From assembly GCF_037975245.1 (NCBI RefSeq), contig NC_092569.1, forward strand, positions 32,163,168 to 32,227,167: DNA of 64,000 nucleotides, given 5' to 3'. Positions 59,583-64,000 of the stretch are shown here, one piece after another. The position numbers and the translations under genes were made by a program. The notes beneath the pieces were generated by a model. The model had not been told where the DNA came from and searched no databases. It saw only the letters and a program-made list of their open reading frames with translations. Numbering within the stretch: the stretch's first letter is position 1; each line of letters opens with the position of its first letter. Source of the stretch: Apostichopus japonicus. Taxonomy: Eukaryota; Echinodermata; Holothuroidea; Aspidochirotida; Stichopodidae.

Positions 59583-61637
59583 GGACCGATCACGTCAATA
59601 AGGAGACGCGCGAAGACAAACAACCATGGAGGATCATATGACGTTCTCCCCTGTAGCACTTAATTCTTATAATACGCATCAAATGTGTGTTTTACAATGG
59701 CTAATGTCGTGATCTCATAGCTACCGCATTCCTGGCTAAATGATGTATTTTTTTCAATGTTCACAACAATTTACAATTCCAAACATTGCTATTTTTCTTT
59801 CAAGCGTTTGAACTACAGCTGGAACGCACGTTTTCAGGACTGTATACAATGTGTACACACATAAGAAGCAGACGATAAGTTTCGCATTTCATTGGCAACA
59901 CAGGTCTCCTTGTCATGTTGGCACGTAACAAGCACCTAACAATCTATAAAACTATGACAGTAGATATTCTCATAGTAGCCAGGCTATATGTATTTCTGAC
60001 ACAGAGAAATTAAATCTCAACATCACTATCACCCCAACCTAAACGAGTATTCTGAAATTTAACGCAAATTTCTGTTGCCTTATCGTGCGCTGTTGTCTAC
60101 AAAAGTCGCAATACTACTAACTTACAAAGGGGTTAATAATATATTAGTAGTACCTGGAAGCATGTCACATGTGCCTTCTCGTTACTGTATAGTGAGACTT
60201 CAAGTGGTATGTATATTCGATGATTCTAATATGTGACAACGATGATGCGCTATTTTAATATAATCATGCGTTATTTAAAGTCGTCTAGGGATTATCATTC
60301 ATAGAACATTAAAACAGAGATTGTGTATAGTGTAAATTTCAATCTACGTGTATAGCCCAACGTATGAGCTCAAGTTGAAAGATACAAAGATCACCTACAG
60401 ACAGAGGGTAAAGAATTGAACAATCAATGGCAATTACATCCTTCTTGTCTTGTATACAGTAGCACAGGGAACACTGGCCTGGCAGATATTATATTACAAA
60501 CATAATATTGACAGAAAGAATTACGCCGTCTATTTGATTTTTTTTTATGGGGAGATGGCTTTGTCAGCAAAATGCAAATATTACTCTGTATGTAATAATA
60601 ACATGTTAGATTACTCAGGACTAGACTTTCAATGATACCCTTGTTTTCCTAACTTGAATGATAAATGAAGCGACATCACACAGCCCCCTCCCCACCCCTA
60701 TCCCACCCTCCTTGTCCAAGTTCGAAGAGAGCCTAAGTTAGCCTATGTGTGGTACAAGAAAAAAAAATAAGCAATGGGTTGAATAAGGGGAGAAATGAAA
60801 ATGTGGTTATGCAAATTAAATTAAACCTAATATTATTCAACAAATTATAAGATTTAACACCGACACACTCAAGAAATTTATAACTAGAGTTTTGACAGAG
60901 TAGGAAACTTCTCAGTTGTGAACTTAGAAATAACAATCAAATAAATAAATGAATGAATTGTATTGTAAATAAGTGCCGATAAATAAATATAAATAAAGAT
61001 CGATACTCTAGTAACCCAAATCCAGTATTTGGTTAAAGTAGTTTCCCCATCTGCATGTGACTTCTGTTGTGACACTGTATTTCAAACGGAACAACAACAA
61101 AAATATATAAAAACGTCCTTGCAAAGACAAAATACCACCTTATGTATCCTAAATATTGAACACAAAAACACAAAAAAAAAATCGCGGAACTGACGTTTTC
61201 TTTCATATTGGTAGGACAAAATGGCACTGCCCTCTATTTTGCATCCGATGTTGGATTCGTTCAAAGTATAAAATGACCGGTTTATGTACTCTTTCTCGTT
61301 TCTTGCAGGTTATAATGCTTTGTATTATAGCAACAATAAACAATTCAGTACAAAAGACCAGGATAACGATGGATCGAGTAGTTACGACTGTGCGAAGGGA
61401 CATCGTGGAGCCTGGTGGTACGAATACTATTATTATTATTATGGTAGTTACTGCCGTCTTGATTACTATTGCTTTTATTACCCTGATGGCAATTACTGTC
61501 GTTTTTGTACAAGTTCAAATCTCAACGGAGACTACGACGGCTCTACTCGAGGAACGCACATGTTCTGGTATAGTTATAGTTTGAACAGTTATGGATGCAA
61601 CCTGCAATACACAGAAATGAAAATACGGCCGGTGTAG
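40504..61637 (+). CDS. Gene B: signal peptide, half FReD, TIL, nine E-EGF modules, FReD
   Basis: Seventeen coding exons: 40504-40569, 49064-49094, 49970-50142, 50511-50775, 51633-51844, 52267-52476, 53053-53262, 53854-54063, 54655-54864, 55456-55665, 56255-56464, 57054-57263, 57857-58066, 58652-58960, 59213-59474 and 61309-61637. That list is 16 exons; I count the fused 58652 exon as both array end and FReD start, so 16 physical exons. All introns are GT-AG and the phases agree, giving 3324 coding bases (1108 aa) plus TAG. Order: hydrophobic leader (MEKCFNVFLTVLTIW), FReD N-terminal and core segments without the usual C-terminal exon, a TIL module, eight 70-residue E-EGF exons, a ninth fused to FReD, FReD core, and FReD C-terminal part with a Tyr/Cys-rich insertion. 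It is probably secreted and extensively disulphide-bonded. Immune lectin, coagulation or adhesive role is inference only. The first two small exons are the least certain; the rest rest on domain match and phase. Confidence 0.85.
40596..43662 (+). repeat. 1.04-kb tandem triplication in intron 1 of gene B
   Basis: Three copies: about 40596-41630, 41631-42665 and 42666-43662. The anchor ATCCATGAGTTATAATG is at 41311, 42345 and 43381 (steps 1034 and 1036). Copies 2 and 3 are nearly identical; copy 1 is more diverged at its start, and copy 3 diverges at its end. Each copy carries a poly-T tract followed by AG before the anchor, which looks like a splice acceptor. No good donor or domain follows, so coding is not proposed. 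Confidence 0.9.
43670..47160. other. Intron 1 of gene B, no recognised feature
   Basis: AT-rich intronic DNA without recognised exons, repeats or structural RNAs. Confidence 0.45.
47164..48356. mobile_element. hAT-like non-autonomous element with ATCGG-rich ends
   Basis: The left end CAAGTGTTGCGCCGATCATC and the right end (minus strand) CTAGTGTTGTGCCGTTATCC are inverted relatives. Both are followed by subterminal clusters of ATATCGG and CCGATATT motifs (47190-47235 and 48270-48335). No transposase domain was seen. An exact target duplication could not be found, so the boundaries are approximate. It lies in intron 1 of gene B. Confidence 0.6.
49064..49094 (+). CDS. Gene B exon 2: short linker after the signal peptide
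   Basis: A 31-bp exon between TTACACAG and GTACGT encodes IIFSAEGRSS plus one base (phase 0 to phase 1). It joins exon 1 and exon 3 in frame. Microexon size makes it tentative, but both splice sites are good and the phases fit. Confidence 0.55.
49683..49890. mobile_element. Dispersed SINE/MITE-like repeat in intron 2
   Basis: The sequence runs from a TATAGCGCTTTTTAAC-like start through CAAAGCGCTTTACAGACGTT to CCCCTGGGTGGAGAGAGGCA. I recognise this as a common interspersed repeat type in marine invertebrate genomes, from general knowledge. It is single-copy in this window, so its limits are approximate. Confidence 0.45.
49970..50142 (+). CDS. Gene B exon 3: first FReD, N-terminal segment
   Basis: The exon (phase 1 to phase 0) reads GSLYFVFQQPVYPRDCKEVS, then HNTSGVYLIKPDVYP and YCNNDLDTGGWT. 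This is the standard FReD opening with its first Cys pair and the DTGGWT motif, and it holds an NTS glycosylation sequon. Acceptor CCGTACAG, donor ACG|GTATGG. Confidence 0.85.
50511..50775 (+). CDS. Gene B exon 4: first FReD, core segment
   Basis: The 265-bp exon (88 codons plus 1 nt) encodes VLQRRRSDSVNFNRSWKDFR, GSEFWIGNEKIAVLTNQ and TYDEFRISDEW, a clear FReD subdomain B. It ends in phase 1, as in the complete FReDs of both genes. Instead of a FReD C-terminal exon, the next recognisable exon is TIL. No WWY- or DQDND-type exon lies between 50776 and 51632. Confidence 0.9.
51633..51844 (+). CDS. Gene B exon 5: TIL module and start of the E module
   Basis: The exon (phase 1 to phase 0, 212 bp) encodes ETIPEWCPANEIFSNETCER, DDPDTC, CVCVSEYL and CIPLNQCNC followed by FLADKRSVLG. 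The CPAN start, Cys spacing and CIPLNQCNC end are hallmarks of trypsin-inhibitor-like domains of the von Willebrand/zonadhesin type; nine of the usual ten Cys are visible. The last ten residues are homologous to the tail of every array exon, and the following intron resembles the array introns. This suggests that the array grew from a TIL-E-EGF ancestor. Confidence 0.88.
52267..58651 (+). repeat. Gene B tandem array of E-EGF exon units (about 0.80 kb period)
   Basis: Exon starts at 52267, 53053, 53854, 54655, 55456, 56255, 57054, 57857 and 58652 give periods of 786, 801, 801, 801, 799, 799, 803 and 795 bp. The first eight exons are each exactly 210 bp, phase 0/0. Unit 1 is the most diverged (EGEFYVNARC, NNQIIKGSYQC); units 2-8 are nearly identical (EGQFYINSRC or EGHFYINSRC, NANYEGDGVTC, RHRCFVAEKGSVLG). 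Introns have a gene B-specific type, except the right part of the last one. Confidence 0.93.
58652..58960 (+). CDS. Gene B exon: last E-EGF module fused to second FReD start
   Basis: This 103-codon, phase 0/0 exon goes from EGHFYINSRC through CNPPYEGDGVTC to TRVLPKDCYDLYVSGTRSDG and ends GGGWT before GTGAGT. It is the direct counterpart of 4839-5144 in gene A. Confidence 0.93.
59213..59474 (+). CDS. Gene B exon: second FReD, core segment
   Basis: The 262-bp exon (phase 0 to phase 1) has VFQRRSSASTDFYRGW, HWLGNKYIYSITNQKTYQL and KYRLSVGSHSGNT. Acceptor TTCATAG, donor ACAG|GTGAGT. It is close to the gene A exon 5408-5669, same length. Confidence 0.93.
59484..60163. repeat. Insertion in the penultimate intron of gene B, with (TA)n at about 59503-59580
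   Basis: The gene A intron runs GTGAGTAG-TCACATGTCTC. In gene B the same two halves are separated by about 0.68 kb, beginning with a TA microsatellite and containing no recognised gene. It is either an insertion in B or a loss in A; the termini show no obvious TIR. Confidence 0.65.
61309..61637 (+). CDS. Gene B last exon: FReD C-terminal part with Tyr/Cys-rich insertion
   Basis: The exon enters in phase 1 after TTCTTGCAG and ends at TAG 61635-61637. It has STKDQDND, a Cys (SSYDC), GAWWY, SNLNG and a terminal KIRPV. The insertion between WWY and SNLNG is 31 residues (61422-61514): six Tyr in a row after Glu, then four Cys, including YYC, YYPDG and RFC. The two extra codons relative to gene A fall within this stretch. 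Confidence 0.93.
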
Positions 61638-61921
61638 ACATAACACATTATAAATAACAAATTGCCCAAAAGAGCAGTTTTTACTGAGAAAGGTAAGAAA
61701 ATATCCATACAGATTTTCAAGCGTCGGACAGCTGGACGTGCCACAGACAAAAAAGAAGAAGAACATGCAACAAAAATAACAAACGGGACGATTCGACAAA
61801 TAATCAATTTTCTAAGGGAATGAGAAGATATTAATTGAAACTGATGTCAAATTATAAATATTAACCAGCTTACTGTTGTTTGATAATTTGAAAATTGAAT
61901 ATTGCATGAGTCTCATCAAAA

Positions 61922-61927
61922 AATAAA
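61922..61927 (+). other. Candidate polyadenylation signal of gene B
   Basis: AATAAA about 285 bp after the stop, in the 3' flank shared with gene A, whose own AATAAA (7707-7712) is at a similar distance. Confidence 0.5.
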
Positions 61928-62209
61928 AATAAAACATTACAATAAACTTGTCTGTTTTTTCTTAATGTGTTGCCTCCTTCGTAGTCAATCCTCCCGCTAC
62001 CAACCCCCCCCCCCCCCCTCCAAGCAAGTATTATTAATTGGTTGGAAATGAATAACTGCATGAAAGTGCATACTTAACGATTCTTGGTTTCTAGGACACA
62101 CACAGACACATTTCATATACTTATATATTTATATGAATTCATTATCAGGGTTGCCGTCGAACTACTCTCAAAACATATGGTATCATTTATATTAATATAT
62201 ATATATATT

Positions 62210-62960
62210 ACAACATCCCTAAATAAGTCATCCAATACCGGCCAATTATAAAATCCTATAACCGTACGTCTTCGAGTACCTTTATCAAACAGTGGAAAGA
62301 AACCGAATTAGGACACCACAAATAATCTACTACAATGCTTGAAATACTTAACTAATGCAACGTGTGGACTGCACAATACAGTCACGTCAAACCAATCAAT
62401 TAAAAAAAAAAACATGTGGAAAAACGTTGATTAATCCTAACATATATTCTGTAACGAACGTTATGACCTTGTTTTTGTTTGTAACCGTGTGAAGTAAATG
62501 CCCATAGAGTGATAACAAGATATTTATTGTAACATTCTGCAACAATATTCCAAATATGGGATAACTTTTCATTATGAGGTAAGAAAAAAGACTGTTTTAA
62601 AGCCTCTTGAGCTTTCCCTGCTTCCTCTTCTGCTTCCTTTCGTCAGCTCTACTGCCCTCTATTTTAGCCAAAACTTTATATAAATAGTTAAATATTGACG
62701 TAATAAAAAAAAATGACGAGAAACATTTAATTTTAACTAACAACCTTTGTTAAATTTGTATAATAGACAATGATCTTATCAAATCTCGCATTTCTTCTTT
62801 ACTTCTGACAGGTCTGTTACACTAACAAAAAAATCATTGTAATTTTAATTTTAAACGTGTCATCTGCTACAGTATTCAAAGGGTAGGTCTAGAAGAATTC
62901 ATATTTCAGAGAATAGTGTACATCAAACAGCCAAACAGCACTGTTATAGTTTCTGTTCCG
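62210..62960. other. Intergenic DNA downstream of gene B
   Basis: AT-rich, past the end of similarity to the gene A flank. No recognised gene or repeat. Confidence 0.45.
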
Positions 62961-63950
62961 CTCCTGAAAAAGGCCGCTCACATGGGATATCCTGTTTTAT
63001 TTTTTCCAACTATAGTCACCCCAGAAATAACGAGGAATATTAACAAATTCGCTTCATTCATTTGTTTGACTTTAAAATTTCTACTGGATGTGCTACACAT
63101 GAGTATGACATTTATATGACAAAAATTCGACATTATCAAGCATTCCGCTTCTTATTACCATGGTATCCCACAAGTTCAATTGGTTTACCAATTTATCTAT
63201 AAAATGTACAAAGGTACAGCTAGACGATTTAACACTGCTTTTGGATTGCACCTATATAATTGAAAAGAGTATCATTTTATTTTTTGTGCATGAGAGGCAT
63301 CGACAAAGAAAATTTCGAGAAAATTAATTACTGCACTATTTCAGACCGGATTACGGAATAATTACGATGGATGTTGAATTGACGCTTGTAGCGGTATGAC
63401 TTTGCATAACAAATACAGCCTGTACCCTCTACTACGAAAGACAATTCAAATTTAGGGGACACAAAATTGTGCTGACGTCCGTACAGGGAGGGGCTTAATG
63501 GGTGGGGCCTACGGGGAGTAGTGTCACTCGCCTTTGAGAAGTTTTCTGTCGATAAGAGATCGTAGAAGCAAAATAATACTATAATTACCATTATTTGAAC
63601 TACATTAATGTGCTTTATAAAATGCTAACTATTGCAACAAACAGGTACTTGTTCCCGTAGTCCCAATTGCTACGGCCTTGAATAAATTAATGATATAACA
63701 CGTTTATAAAAAAATTAGTAATAATCGTGGATAGGTAAACACATTTATCTCCTTTCTCAGTGATCTTTCATTAAAGACGACAATCCAGTGCCGTGCGACT
63801 CACGGAACTTTCACTAGAAGTATCAATCACTGACTCAAAGTTAACTTGTTGAGAGAAATCTCTTTCTATGCTAAGGGGGACTATAGCTAAAGAGGGAAAC
63901 CTTCTGAGAAGTATATCACAACGTGCTGTAAAATCAGGTAGCCTATTGTT
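62960..63950. repeat. Second copy of the gene B upstream block
   Basis: Diverged copy of about 37950-39000 in the same orientation (shared CATGGGATATCC, GACGTCCGTAC, AAAGACGACAATCCA, CTCACGGAACTTT). Its position after gene B implies that another family member starts beyond the right edge. Confidence 0.75.
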
Positions 63951-64000
63951 ATGTAACCCACTTATTCACCTACCCTATTACGTAATATAAGTTACCATTC

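Overview
This is eukaryotic (metazoan) genomic DNA: AT-rich, intron-containing, and full of non-autonomous DNA transposons, microsatellites and satellites. No bacterial-style genes are present. The likely source is a marine invertebrate deuterostome, most plausibly an echinoderm such as a sea cucumber. That is inferred from the fibrinogen-related (FReD) multidomain genes, the frequent TAGGCCTA-like motifs and the repeat style; it is not proven here.

Two paralogous plus-strand genes are supported. Gene A enters from the left edge and ends at a stop at 7424. Gene B spans 40504-61637 and can be read from signal peptide to stop. Gene B splices in frame to 1108 codons: signal peptide, the N-terminal two thirds of a FReD, a TIL (trypsin-inhibitor-like) module, nine E-EGF modules, then a complete C-terminal FReD. 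Gene A shows six E-EGF exons plus the fused E-EGF/FReD exon and the same two last FReD exons; its 5' part is outside the window. Each E-EGF module is one 210-bp phase-0/phase-0 exon inside a tandem DNA unit of about 0.8 kb. The final FReD of both genes carries a Tyr/Cys-rich insertion of 29-31 residues. The architecture suggests secreted, disulphide-rich extracellular proteins (recognition, clotting or adhesion); function is inference.

Layout: 1-7424 gene A; 7425-7955 its 3' flank, homologous to that of gene B; about 7956-37900 a long intergenic block rich in repeats: (TA)n tracts, several TIR elements with 8-bp target duplications, a 12-bp minisatellite inside a transposon, a 0.6-kb ATC-type microsatellite, a 61-bp palindrome-rich satellite and a 55-57-bp satellite; about 37950-39000 a block repeated near the right edge at about 62960-63950; 40504-61637 gene B with an 8.5-kb first intron holding a 1.04-kb tandem triplication; 61638-64000 the 3' flank of gene B leading into the upstream-type block. 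This predicts a third gene copy beyond the right edge.

The most unusual structural signals are the half FReD joined to TIL, the Tyr/Cys insertion, the hybrid intron before gene B's last array unit, and two hAT-like MITEs with exchanged target-site duplications that look like integration of a DNA circle.
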